Shown one piece after another: positions 1-6,331 of a DNA stretch of 8,737 nucleotides. The notes under the pieces are model-generated. The model did no database searches. It worked only from the letters and a program-made list of their open reading frames with translations, and was not told where the DNA came from. The first letter of the stretch is position 1, and every line of letters begins with the position of its first letter. The stretch comes from Pseudomonadota bacterium (lineage in GTDB: Bacteria > Desulfobacterota > Desulfobacteria > Desulfobacterales > Desulfobacteraceae), in contig JAHIVS010000305.1 in assembly GCA_018816605.1 (NCBI GenBank), forward strand, positions 1 to 8,737, written 5' to 3'. Position numbers and translations under genes: made by a program.

Positions 1-819
1 AAAATTATTATGTTCCCATACATAGTTTCCGCCCGGGCCCACCATCCCGGAAGAGGTTTCCAAAAATTCCCCTTCAAATACACTGTCGTTGTCATAATCC
101 TGGAAATAATATCCCCGGCCGGTGTTGTCCATGACCTTTATTCGATTCTCGTTTCCGCCGGCACTTTGATAAAGGGTGAATGAAAAACTGTGGGACCAGC
201 CGTATCCTATTGGTCCATCCATGCTGCTCTGGCTGTTATAGTACCGTTCAAAGGAAAGCCCTCCAACAAAGGGAGAGCTGAACGATAAATCCGTTTGGGT
301 TTCAAAGTTATTCCCGTTGAACAGGTTGACGGGATTGCCGGCCATGTTCTGCCGGCAGTTGTCCTTTTTGTCCCCGATGCCTAATTCCGTATCTTTCGGG
401 GGCGCATAGTAAATTGTCATGGAATCACTGGCACTGCAGCCGCCCACGCTGCCGGTCACGAGAAAATGGTTGTCTCCCTCCGCCAAGGTCACGGAAACGC
501 CCTGGCTTTGAAAAAAATTCACAAGCCCGGTAAAGACGCCGCTGACGTTGAAAACAGCGGTGCCGTTCTGGTAAAGGGTTGCGCTACCGTAATCTCCTGG
601 GTTGCCCGTTCCGCTCCCTGTTCCCGTAATGGTGATATTGGCACTGGAGCTGGTCGACCCCGGAGCCGGGGATATGAAGCTCAGGCTACAGGCCAATGCC
701 GCCTGAATCCAGCAAAACAACACAAGTCCGGCATAGATACCGGCCCGAAAATAGGTTCCAGGGTTGATGGAAAATACGCCGCGATGATCGTGTGTACTTG
801 AAAAAACTTTAATTTTCAT
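1..819 (-). CDS. RHS/YD-repeat protein, N-terminal part (DUF6531-like), truncated by window edge
   Basis: The minus strand is open without a stop from an ATG at 819 to base 1, giving 273 codons with the C-terminus outside the window. The start is well supported: AAAAGGAG (complement of about 828-835) lies a few bases upstream. Residues 1-43 look like a long signal peptide, with a hydrophobic stretch (GIYAGLVLFCWIQAALA) and a likely Ala-Leu-Ala cleavage site before Cys44. Residues 45-140 form a Ser/Thr/Gly-rich, probably beta-sandwich segment. Residues about 160-215 carry the pattern known from DUF6531 at the head of RHS proteins: GNPVNLFNGNNFETQTDLSF, then LSFERYYNS and GYGWSHSFSF. A Gly/Tyr/Asp-rich beta region (GRGYYFQDYDND) follows. 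In this family the N-terminal domain precedes many YD repeats forming a shell, often around a C-terminal toxin. Neither is visible here, so function beyond an RHS-type secreted or surface protein is open. Confidence 0.88.
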   Translation of the reverse strand, partial: MKIKVFSSTHDHRGVFSINPGTYFRAGIYAGLVLFCWIQAALACSLSFISPAPGSTSSSANITITGTGSGTGNPGDYGSATLYQNGTAVFNVSGVFTGLVNFFQSQGVSVTLAEGDNHFLVTGSVGGCSASDSMTIYYAPPKDTELGIGDKKDNCRQNMAGNPVNLFNGNNFETQTDLSFSSPFVGGLSFERYYNSQSSMDGPIGYGWSHSFSFTLYQSAGGNENRIKVMDNTGRGYYFQDYDNDSVFEGEFLETSSGMVGPGGNYVWEHNNF

Positions 820-916
820 GGATCGGACTCCTTTTAAAAAATAAACTTCGGGTGATCCGTTTTTTGAGCTTTACCTAAGATGGCAACAACCCCTTGGGGC
901 GGAAAAGACAGTTGCC
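820..916 (-). promoter_or_regulatory. Structured 5' leader candidate of the RHS gene
   Basis: Two inverted repeats sit directly upstream of the RHS start codon. Read on the minus strand, the outer one pairs GGCAAC (complement of 911-916) with GTTGCC (complement of 882-887) and encloses an inner CCCC-AA-GGGG hairpin (complement of 890-899). The second pairs GGATC (854-858) with GATCC (820-824), and its loop contains the Shine-Dalgarno AAAAGGAG. Folding of this second stem would limit access to the ribosome binding site. I compared it by eye with the c-di-GMP-I (GEMM) consensus and it does not match. No known riboswitch is claimed. Confidence 0.3.
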
Positions 917-1043
917 GTATGAATAATTTATCCTCATTTGACCTGCTTCGTCATAGGAATCTGCCCAGGTATAATGATCATTATGGTAAGGAATTACAGG
1001 AACACATTCGCAGGTGGAAGGGGTCTATTTCCTCGAAAGAAGT

Positions 1044-1265
1044 TTATGCATACGTGTGGGATGTCATTGGCATTAAAAACGAGAAAATGCTTTGTACAAA
1101 ATTTTTTAATAAACCGTTTTTTTTGTATTCATATTCAATTAAGAGCCCTCCGAAACTGTTAAATGGCATACGGATATCCACAACAGAATCAATTACCTTG
1201 GTATTTGATTCAACCCCTTTTTCCGGACAGGGGCCAAAAACGACAAGCTGATTTTTGAAAGAATA
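1044..1265 (-). pseudogene. Possible gene remnant, unrecognised
   Basis: The minus strand is open for 73 codons between a TGA at 1266-1268 and a TAA at 1044-1046. The translation has balanced composition and alternating hydrophobic/charged runs, for example VIDSVVDIRMPFNSFGG and LLIEYEYKKNGLLKNF, more protein-like than the overlapping plus-strand frames. There is no ATG until codon 33 and no ribosome binding site, so it would not be expressed as it stands. It could be the C-terminal remnant of a decayed gene, or chance. I do not recognise a family. Confidence 0.22.
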
Positions 1266-1312
1266 TCAGTCTTGAAAATGATTGTTAATCCTACCCTTTG
1301 AAAATGTCTAAG

Positions 1313-1372
1313 TCAATCGGGGAAACCCTGATTTTTATAAAAAAATTGAAAAATCAGGGTTTCCCCGATTGA
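1313..1372. repeat. Perfect 24-bp inverted repeat with 12-base AT-rich loop
   Basis: The left arm (1313-1336) begins TCAATCGGGGAAACCC and ends in a T run. The right arm (1349-1372) is its exact complement, ending GGTTTCCCCGATTGA. The loop is ATAAAAAAATTG. The right arm is followed by TTTTT at 1373-1377, so on the plus strand the structure resembles a strong intrinsic terminator. On the minus strand the bases following the stem are not a T run. No gene ends just upstream on the plus strand, so a dispersed palindromic repeat (REP- or MITE-like) or a protein-binding site are alternatives. Confidence 0.8.
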
Positions 1373-1795
1373 TTTTTCCATGATTTCCAGCTATGGCAAT
1401 AGTATCTTCTTTCCCAACCGGGGTCCCGGTAATGGAAAAGGCGGAGCCATGTCTTTCCTCCAGATTGTTCCGACCTTTTCGTCCTCATGGTGTTATGAAT
1501 TCTTAAGATGCCCGGATACAAATCAAACCAATCGTGCGAATCATCATACCTTCTGCTATTCCCATTCCCAGCCATAAAAAAAATCTCAATTTACCTCAAC
1601 ATCAGATACCCATAACCCGTAAGCTTTGAACGAAAGGCGTATTTCCCGGTTATCGCATGCCAGAGATTTCTGTTGTGCTTTTTGGCGCTTTTTTCCTTTG
1701 GCCGCCGGCCGTCACCCACCAGAGGGAAACAGCGAATTCCTGGTTTGCCAGTCCAAAGAATCCAACAGGACCCATAATTGAAAGGAGGCGTCATC

Positions 1796-2854
1796 ATGGT
1801 CAATATTCTCGTAAAAACAACAGAGGAAAAAGAGCGGACCCAGCGTTTAATCGATATGAAAGTGCCGGCATACAGGCAGGCTTACAGCGACAGGACTGCC
1901 TGGATTATGGCCTGCCTTTCAGAATTGGCTTACATTAAATTTAACCCCCTTTTCTCGAATCTTCAGCACAAACAGCTTTTTCTGGAAAACATAAACAAAC
2001 TTGTGGATGCAAACAAACAGGCCTCCCTTCTCAAGTTGATCGAACTTTTAGGGTATGACCATGACCAGGAAAAAGAGAAGCTTGAAGTAGAACTTGGTTT
2101 TTTAAAAATGAACCTTTGTGCAACATTTGACAGCAATGGAACCCAGGCGATTCTGGTGTCATGCGAATCGTTCATTGTTTTGTCTTTCAGGGGAACCGAA
2201 GCTACCAGCATAAAAGACATCAAAGCGGATGCAAAAGCGGTTTCCGTTAAATGTGAAACAAAGGGAAATGTTCATCAGGGATTCAAGCAAGCCTTTGAAG
2301 ATGTTGCTTTTGATATTCAGGAAACACTGGATCAAGATGCATATCAATCCATGCCGCTGTACATTACCGGGCATAGCCTGGGCGGGGCTCTTGCCACCGT
2401 TGCCGCCAAGCGGCTGTCCCATAAAGGCGGGATTGCTGCCTGCTACACCTTCGGGTCACCAAGGGTCGGTGACGATTATTGGATAGCCGATATCAAGAGT
2501 CCGGTCTATCGACTGGTGAATGCTGCCGATTGTGTGACCATGCTGCCGCCGGGAACAGAAACAATTACGGTTATCAGCTGGATGGTTCAATATATTCCAG
2601 GCATCGGAAAATCCATCCGGTCTTTTCTGCTGTCCCGGTTTGGCGGTTATCTCCACGGCGGTTATATGCGGTACCTCACAAATTGTCCCTGCGGACAATT
2701 TGATTCAGTGGAATTGCTCTATTCAGTGAGCCTTTTCTACAGAATAAAAGGGCTGATTTTTAAAAAATTGCCGTGGAAGGCATTCCTGTCCGATCACCGC
2801 ATTGGCGTTTACAGAAAGAAACTGGAAATAATCGCCCACCGGCGAAATTGTTAA
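1796..2854 (+). CDS. Class 3 lipase family protein
   Basis: A 352-residue alpha/beta hydrolase of the fungal-lipase-like class 3 family (PF01764 type), which hydrolyses acylglycerol or phospholipid esters. ATG 1796 is chosen because AAAGGAGG (1781-1788) lies 7 bases upstream; the in-frame TTG at 1778 precedes that site. The family landmarks are present: oxyanion-hole segment VLSFRGTEA (around Arg132), nucleophile elbow ITGHSLGGALA with Ser194, FGSPRVGD downstream, and acid Asp245 in RLVNAADCVTMLPP. There are two candidate histidines: His287 in YLHGGYMRYL and His334 in SDHRIGVY. The latter fits the bacterial D-H-x4-Y pattern better. Residues 1-120 are a helical, charged N-terminal extension. 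No signal peptide is visible, so export would need a dedicated system; otherwise the enzyme is cytoplasmic. It is the first gene of a five-gene plus-strand block. Substrate is unknown. Confidence 0.9.
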   Translation: MVNILVKTTEEKERTQRLIDMKVPAYRQAYSDRTAWIMACLSELAYIKFNPLFSNLQHKQLFLENINKLVDANKQASLLKLIELLGYDHDQEKEKLEVELGFLKMNLCATFDSNGTQAILVSCESFIVLSFRGTEATSIKDIKADAKAVSVKCETKGNVHQGFKQAFEDVAFDIQETLDQDAYQSMPLYITGHSLGGALATVAAKRLSHKGGIAACYTFGSPRVGDDYWIADIKSPVYRLVNAADCVTMLPPGTETITVISWMVQYIPGIGKSIRSFLLSRFGGYLHGGYMRYLTNCPCGQFDSVELLYSVSLFYRIKGLIFKKLPWKAFLSDHRIGVYRKKLEIIAHRRNC

Positions 2855-2941
2855 ACCTGGCCCCGGGCAAGCGCGAATCCCCGGATCAAGGCAGTGACAT
2901 CCAACACCCCTAAGCCAATCTCAACAAAAGGAGAAAAAACA

Positions 2942-3910
2942 ATGATCCTACCCAAGACTATCATGGCTTGCTGGCTGGCAGTGGTTTTGCTGGCTGCAGG
3001 ATGCAGCAGTAAAAATCTTCATTTCGGTACCTATACCGAATTTAATGTGGCTGGTGTTGAAGTGAAAAATACCGGCAATGTCGGGTTGAAAATCGGCTAT
3101 GACCGCAGTGAGGTTGCATATGTTCCGGACAATGGCAAAGACGGATATTCTGTCCTTGGGACATTTGATAGTGATGTAAAATTGTTCAGCGGCTATTATA
3201 TCAATGAAATATTTGCCACCGGCGAGGCGGCCAATATAGCGGCCAGGGAATTGGCCGAAATTCCCGCACAAACACAAATGGATTGCGATCAGGAGAATGG
3301 TGTCAAAAGAGCCAAACCTCTGCTTTTGTCAACCGGAACACGCTTCGGATTTCATACCCAATTTTCAACCCCAGAAGGAGGCGCAACCGCCACTCCTTTT
3401 GAAATTCTGCTGGGCTACAAGCGGGCCAACTATGCAATGGTGCCTGTCAATGAAGAGACAGACACCGTCCGTTCCATCTATGCGGATATTGTGATCGGTG
3501 AGGGGTCCCGGCGGGCGCGTGCCGCGGGTAAAACCGATACGCCACCAAACGATCCCGAGACACTTCCCTTTAACCAGGGCATTATTATCAAACAGAGCAT
3601 TGCAACCGGTTGTGCAGCACAATATCTTGCAAGCATTCCAGATGTCCAGAAGCAGTTGCTTCCCTTGAACAGCCTGAAAACGTCAAATATTCTGGCTGGG
3701 GAAATCGAAAAGGAAATCAACAGAGTCAGCGCCCAAGATGTTCTTTTTGAGAAAGCAAAACAAAAGCTTGTGGACCTGGCAAAAGGGGCTCTGGAAAAGC
3801 AGGATATCAAAACACCGGTTCAGTTCATCCAGGACATGGACAGAAGTTTGACAGAAGAGGGGAAAAAGACACTTCTGAAGTACTTAAAAACCCTTAAAAA
3901 GGAAGCATAA
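2942..3910 (+). CDS. Putative outer-membrane lipoprotein with duplicated domain
   Basis: A 322-residue protein starting at ATG 2942, with AAAAGGAG at 2926-2933. The in-frame GTG at 2894 would place the signal peptide internally and is rejected. The N-terminus is a lipoprotein signal: hydrophobic core WLAVVLL, lipobox LAAGC, acylated Cys21, and Ser at +2, compatible with outer-membrane sorting. The mature part appears internally duplicated. IGYDRSEVAYVP (51-62) is echoed by LLGYKRANYAMVP (156-168), and FATGEAANIAARELAEIP (about 91-108) by IATGCAAQYLASIP (220-233). The C-terminal 80 residues are Lys/Glu-rich and helical, with possible coiled coil. The family is not recognised. The gene lies 87 bases after the lipase and 2 bases before the next gene, so co-expression is likely. 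A role shielding against or partnering the lipase is conjecture. Confidence 0.85.
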   Translation: MILPKTIMACWLAVVLLAAGCSSKNLHFGTYTEFNVAGVEVKNTGNVGLKIGYDRSEVAYVPDNGKDGYSVLGTFDSDVKLFSGYYINEIFATGEAANIAARELAEIPAQTQMDCDQENGVKRAKPLLLSTGTRFGFHTQFSTPEGGATATPFEILLGYKRANYAMVPVNEETDTVRSIYADIVIGEGSRRARAAGKTDTPPNDPETLPFNQGIIIKQSIATGCAAQYLASIPDVQKQLLPLNSLKTSNILAGEIEKEINRVSAQDVLFEKAKQKLVDLAKGALEKQDIKTPVQFIQDMDRSLTEEGKKTLLKYLKTLKKEA

Positions 3911-3912
3911 CA

Positions 3913-4098
3913 ATGGAATTCAAGTATCTTGTGGAAACCTACGGCAAATCATTGTCTGAAATTGCCCAGGATCAGGAGCGCATCATATTCGGTCTGGAAT
4001 TGAGCAAGAAGGGCAAATATGGATGGGAGTTGATTCAACTCAAAGAGCTGCCCGGCGGGGCAGGGCTTGTTTTGATTTTTAAAGCTGAAACCACCTAG
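3913..4098 (+). CDS. Small DUF4177-like protein
   Basis: This encodes a 61-residue protein. Its ATG comes two bases after the preceding stop codon, with AAGGAA at the end of that gene serving as ribosome binding site, so translational coupling is likely. The sequence starts MEFKYLVETYG, has GWELIQL in the middle (residues 37-43) and ends LVLIFKAETT. The order E/Y-K-Y ... G-W-E-L ... I-F-K is characteristic of the small DUF4177 family, whose function is unknown. Here the segment before GWEL is basic and helical. There is no signal peptide or membrane segment, so it should be cytoplasmic. The DUF4177 assignment rests on pattern only and would need a profile search. Confidence 0.7.
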   Translation: MEFKYLVETYGKSLSEIAQDQERIIFGLELSKKGKYGWELIQLKELPGGAGLVLIFKAETT

Positions 4099-4142
4099 GC
4101 AAAGGCCCGGGATCTGTTTTAAGATCGTTGGATCTAATAACA

Positions 4143-4508
4143 ATGAAAAAGAGTGTCATCCTGCGCGTGTGCCTTGGGGCCGTTTTTATCCTGTTCATCG
4201 GTTGCGGGTGTTCTGTGCGCTATTGTGATTCAGAGGGGCACGATACCGTGATCGGCTTTCCAGCGGTATTGAATGAGGTCGAAACCGCTGTCGGCTCCAA
4301 TGAGCGGATTACCTGGCGGCGGATACGGCGAACAGGCGTCGGTTTGAATTTTTGCGCCCAGTCTTTTGGTTTGCTGGTGGGGTATGAGCATGTTTTTCTT
4401 GTCTGGGTCCAGGGGGACGGAAACTGGGAATTGTTTTATTCACCGGGAAAAGCCATGTCGATTACCGAATCAAGTTTATATCCCGGAGACCCCATGGAAA
4501 AAAAATGA
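4143..4508 (+). CDS. Small cysteine-rich putative lipoprotein
   Basis: A 121-residue protein. ATG 4143 is taken as the start because it gives a classical signal peptide (MKKSVILR, then hydrophobic LGAVFILFIG); the in-frame TTG at 4128 adds nothing. The ribosome binding site is weak. The likely lipidation site is Cys21 in LFIGC, with Phe rather than Leu at -3, so the lipobox is atypical. Cys23, Cys28 and Cys71 are further cysteines and could form a periplasmic disulfide. Residues 64-89 (TGVGLNF ... LLVGYEHVFLVWV) resemble the motif seen twice in the larger lipoprotein upstream, suggesting a single-copy relative. It sits 44 bases after the DUF4177-like gene and 25 bases before the muramidase gene. 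A spanin-like or immunity-like role is possible by position, but nothing proves it. Confidence 0.75.
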   Translation: MKKSVILRVCLGAVFILFIGCGCSVRYCDSEGHDTVIGFPAVLNEVETAVGSNERITWRRIRRTGVGLNFCAQSFGLLVGYEHVFLVWVQGDGNWELFYSPGKAMSITESSLYPGDPMEKK

Positions 4509-4533
4509 TGGCATTGTTAAGGAGGGGTGAGGA

Positions 4534-5277
4534 ATGGAAATAAATTTTAAAAATGCGCTCAATCATGTACTGGTTCATGAAGGGGGATGGGCCGATCATC
4601 CCAGGGATCCCGGGGGGGCTACGATGAAGGGGGTTACCCTGATTACCTATAGACGTCATTTTGGTGAACATAAAACCAAGGCAGATCTTAGGAAAATATC
4701 CGATGAAGAACTGGAAAAAATCTATGCCGCAGGATATTGGCACAAGTGCCATTGTAATGATCTGCCGTCTGGTATTGACTATGCTGTTTTTGATGCAGCC
4801 GTGAATTCCGGGCCCGGGCGGGGGGCAAAATGGCTGCAGCGTTCGGTGGGAGCAGATCAGGACGGCAGTATCGGCCCTGAGACCCTTTCCCGTGTCAGTG
4901 ATCATGATCCCATTAAGGTCATTGATCTTGTGTGTGATCATCGGCTCACTTTTCTGCGCAGTCTTTCCACCTGGTCTGACTTTGGAAAGGGCTGGGGCCT
5001 CCGGGTTGAAAGTGTCCGTTCTTCTGCAAGTGTCATGGCAGGCGGAAGGCCTTCCCATTTTGAAACAACAGGGCCGTCAATTGAGTATGTTACGGTTAAA
5101 AATAACTCCAGAGGACCCTGGGTCAGAAAACTTCAGATTGCCTTGGGAATAGAAGCGGATGGTAAATTCGGCCAAAAAACCGAGGCAACACTCAAGGCCT
5201 GGCAAAGGGAGAACGGACTGGAGCCTGACGGCATTGCCGGCCGCAATACCTACCGGGCGCTGGGGCTGATCGCCTGA
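4534..5277 (+). CDS. GH108 N-acetylmuramidase with C-terminal peptidoglycan-binding domain
   Basis: A 247-residue peptidoglycan hydrolase. ATG 4534 is preceded by a strong TAAGGAGG (4518-4525). The N-terminal part is glycoside hydrolase family 108 (PF05838 type): VLVHEGGWADHPRDPGGAT places the catalytic Glu at position 16 and continues with the family's glycine/threonine loop. Residues about 85-165 match the associated PG_binding_3 region, including FDAAVNSGP (86-94) and the hallmark FGKGWGLRV (150-158). Residues about 190-245 are a PG_binding_1 repeat (RGPWVRKLQIALGIEADGKF, then LEPDGIAGRNTYRAL). This family cleaves the MurNAc-GlcNAc glycan strand and is common as phage endolysin or secretion-associated muramidase. 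There is no signal peptide, so release needs a holin, a secretion apparatus or lysis. The neighbours contain no phage genes. It ends the plus-strand block. Confidence 0.92.
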   Translation: MEINFKNALNHVLVHEGGWADHPRDPGGATMKGVTLITYRRHFGEHKTKADLRKISDEELEKIYAAGYWHKCHCNDLPSGIDYAVFDAAVNSGPGRGAKWLQRSVGADQDGSIGPETLSRVSDHDPIKVIDLVCDHRLTFLRSLSTWSDFGKGWGLRVESVRSSASVMAGGRPSHFETTGPSIEYVTVKNNSRGPWVRKLQIALGIEADGKFGQKTEATLKAWQRENGLEPDGIAGRNTYRALGLIA

Positions 5278-5354
5278 ATGGGCAACAAGGAGGGACACGG
5301 AATTTCCAAGACCGGCTGGCGTTGAAACCGCAAAAAACTAAAAGCCCCGAATGA

Positions 5355-6191
5355 TTAAGCGCAACGGGATTCGATCCACAATTGCACATCCGTTAAAACC
5401 GTTTCGTGTTCGGGCTCATTAAATATTTCATGGTACAATGGGTCATAGATCTTGATGGCTTTATCCGTTGAACCCACCTGGTCGTAGAGACGCTGGGCAC
5501 CGTCGGGATCGACAATGGTATCGCAGCCTCCCTGGGCGATCAGCAGGGGCAGGCGTATTTTTGCAGCATGGTCTGCAAGACGGACGATGGCCTTCATCAT
5601 CTCTGCAGCAAGGCGGGCGGTGATTTTTCCGGTATAAACCAGGGGGTCATTGGCATAGGCGGCCACCACTTCTGGATCCCGGCTTATGCCCTCATAGTTC
5701 AATGGTGCAACCCCTGCCGTGGGCATGAGGACGGAAAGTATTTTCCCGGCCCAAATAGTGATTTGGGAAAGATGGTCCGGCAGTTTGACGCCGGGTCCGG
5801 AAAGAATGGCGCCGGAAAAGTCCTTCTGATGTTCCAGCAGGTAGGTGGCGCCAATCAGACCGCCCATGCTGTGGCCGACCAGATATATCGGCGTTTGGGG
5901 CTGCCAGTTCCGGACACAGTCAAAATATATCTTGAGTGTTTTTGTAAAATCCCGGAATCTTTCCACATAGACCCTTTTGCCGTCGGATTTTCCGTGTCCG
6001 ATGTGATCGATCCCGTATACAGCATAGCCGGCCGGAACAAAGTGATTGACAAGGTTCATATACCGCCCGCTATGCTCCGCCAGTCCATGGACAACAAAAA
6101 GGACCGCCTTGGGTTCATTCTCGGGCAGCCAATATTGATAAAAAACATTGGTTGCCCGATTGCTTTTCAGGTATCCTTTTTGGTGTTTCAT
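5355..6191 (-). CDS. Alpha/beta hydrolase, monoacylglycerol lipase-like
   Basis: A 278-residue enzyme of the Hydrolase_4 (serine aminopeptidase S33 / monoacylglycerol lipase) group. ATG 6191 is preceded by AAAGGA (complement of 6198-6203) at 6 bases, so the longer in-frame form starting 30 bases upstream is not used. Landmarks: oxyanion motif VVHGLAEHSGRY (His35-Gly36), the typical GIDHIGHGKSDG segment, nucleophile GHSMGG with Ser108, acid Asp224 in AQGGCDTIVDP, and His254 in YHEIFNEPE. All are at spacings usual for monoacylglycerol lipases, and the length is normal. No signal peptide is present, so it should be cytosolic, releasing fatty acid from monoacylglycerols or similar esters. It lies 140 bases downstream of the SDR gene on the same strand and may share its transcript. 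It converges on the muramidase gene with a 77-base gap that shows no clear terminator. Confidence 0.92.
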   Translation of the reverse strand: MKHQKGYLKSNRATNVFYQYWLPENEPKAVLFVVHGLAEHSGRYMNLVNHFVPAGYAVYGIDHIGHGKSDGKRVYVERFRDFTKTLKIYFDCVRNWQPQTPIYLVGHSMGGLIGATYLLEHQKDFSGAILSGPGVKLPDHLSQITIWAGKILSVLMPTAGVAPLNYEGISRDPEVVAAYANDPLVYTGKITARLAAEMMKAIVRLADHAAKIRLPLLIAQGGCDTIVDPDGAQRLYDQVGSTDKAIKIYDPLYHEIFNEPEHETVLTDVQLWIESRCA

Positions 6192-6331
6192 CCGCAGTCC
6201 TTTCCCTTTCTGAACCGGCAATCTCCGGTCAGACCGATGAACAAGGCAACCCCTTTTTCGTTCGGCCCTATCTTATAGGCTAACCTTTAGCAAGCTTTGG
6301 AAGGCGTGTAAAGGGATAATCGTTTGAAGTT

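Larger units (their letters stand above)
917..1795. other. Long intergenic region without a convincing gene
   Basis: Roughly 880 bases separate the RHS leader from the lipase gene. Frames open on either strand give proteins I do not recognise, mostly without a Shine-Dalgarno. The stretch around 1090-1140 is strongly AT-rich with T and A runs. It contains a minus-strand open stretch (1044-1265) and a perfect long inverted repeat (1313-1372), listed separately. It also has a small GC hairpin, ACCGGG-GT-CCCGGT at 1417-1430, flanked by imperfectly complementary CTTTCCC and GGAAAAG. GGCC-GCC-GGCC near 1700 is another short palindrome. I found no sigma-70 promoter for the lipase operon that I would defend. 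Confidence 0.5.

Noticed and set aside
466..801. Plus-strand frame of 111 codons
   Set aside because: Antisense shadow of the RHS gene, whose own frame has a signal peptide, DUF6531 signature and a good Shine-Dalgarno.
820..916. c-di-GMP-I (GEMM) riboswitch, considered because of the TTGCCG and CTTTACCTAAG-like strings
   Set aside because: The conserved CGCAAAGC and GGCAAACC elements are absent on both strands and the stem layout does not fit.
880..1251. Plus-strand frame of 123 codons upstream of the palindrome
   Set aside because: No ribosome binding site, starts inside the proposed RHS leader stem, unconvincing composition with homopolymer-encoded Phe runs, and the opposite strand reads more protein-like.
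1354..1575. Small overlapping frames on both strands after the palindrome
   Set aside because: Short, no ribosome binding sites, no recognisable motifs; they run through hairpin sequence.
4462..5058. Minus-strand frame of 198 codons
   Set aside because: Antisense to the GH108 muramidase, which has all family motifs; the antisense translation shows no domain.
5278..5354. Terminator between the convergent muramidase and hydrolase genes
   Set aside because: I looked for a GC stem with T tract on either strand and found none that is convincing.
5568..6278. Plus-strand frame of 236 codons
   Set aside because: Antisense to the monoacylglycerol-lipase-like gene with its complete catalytic triad.
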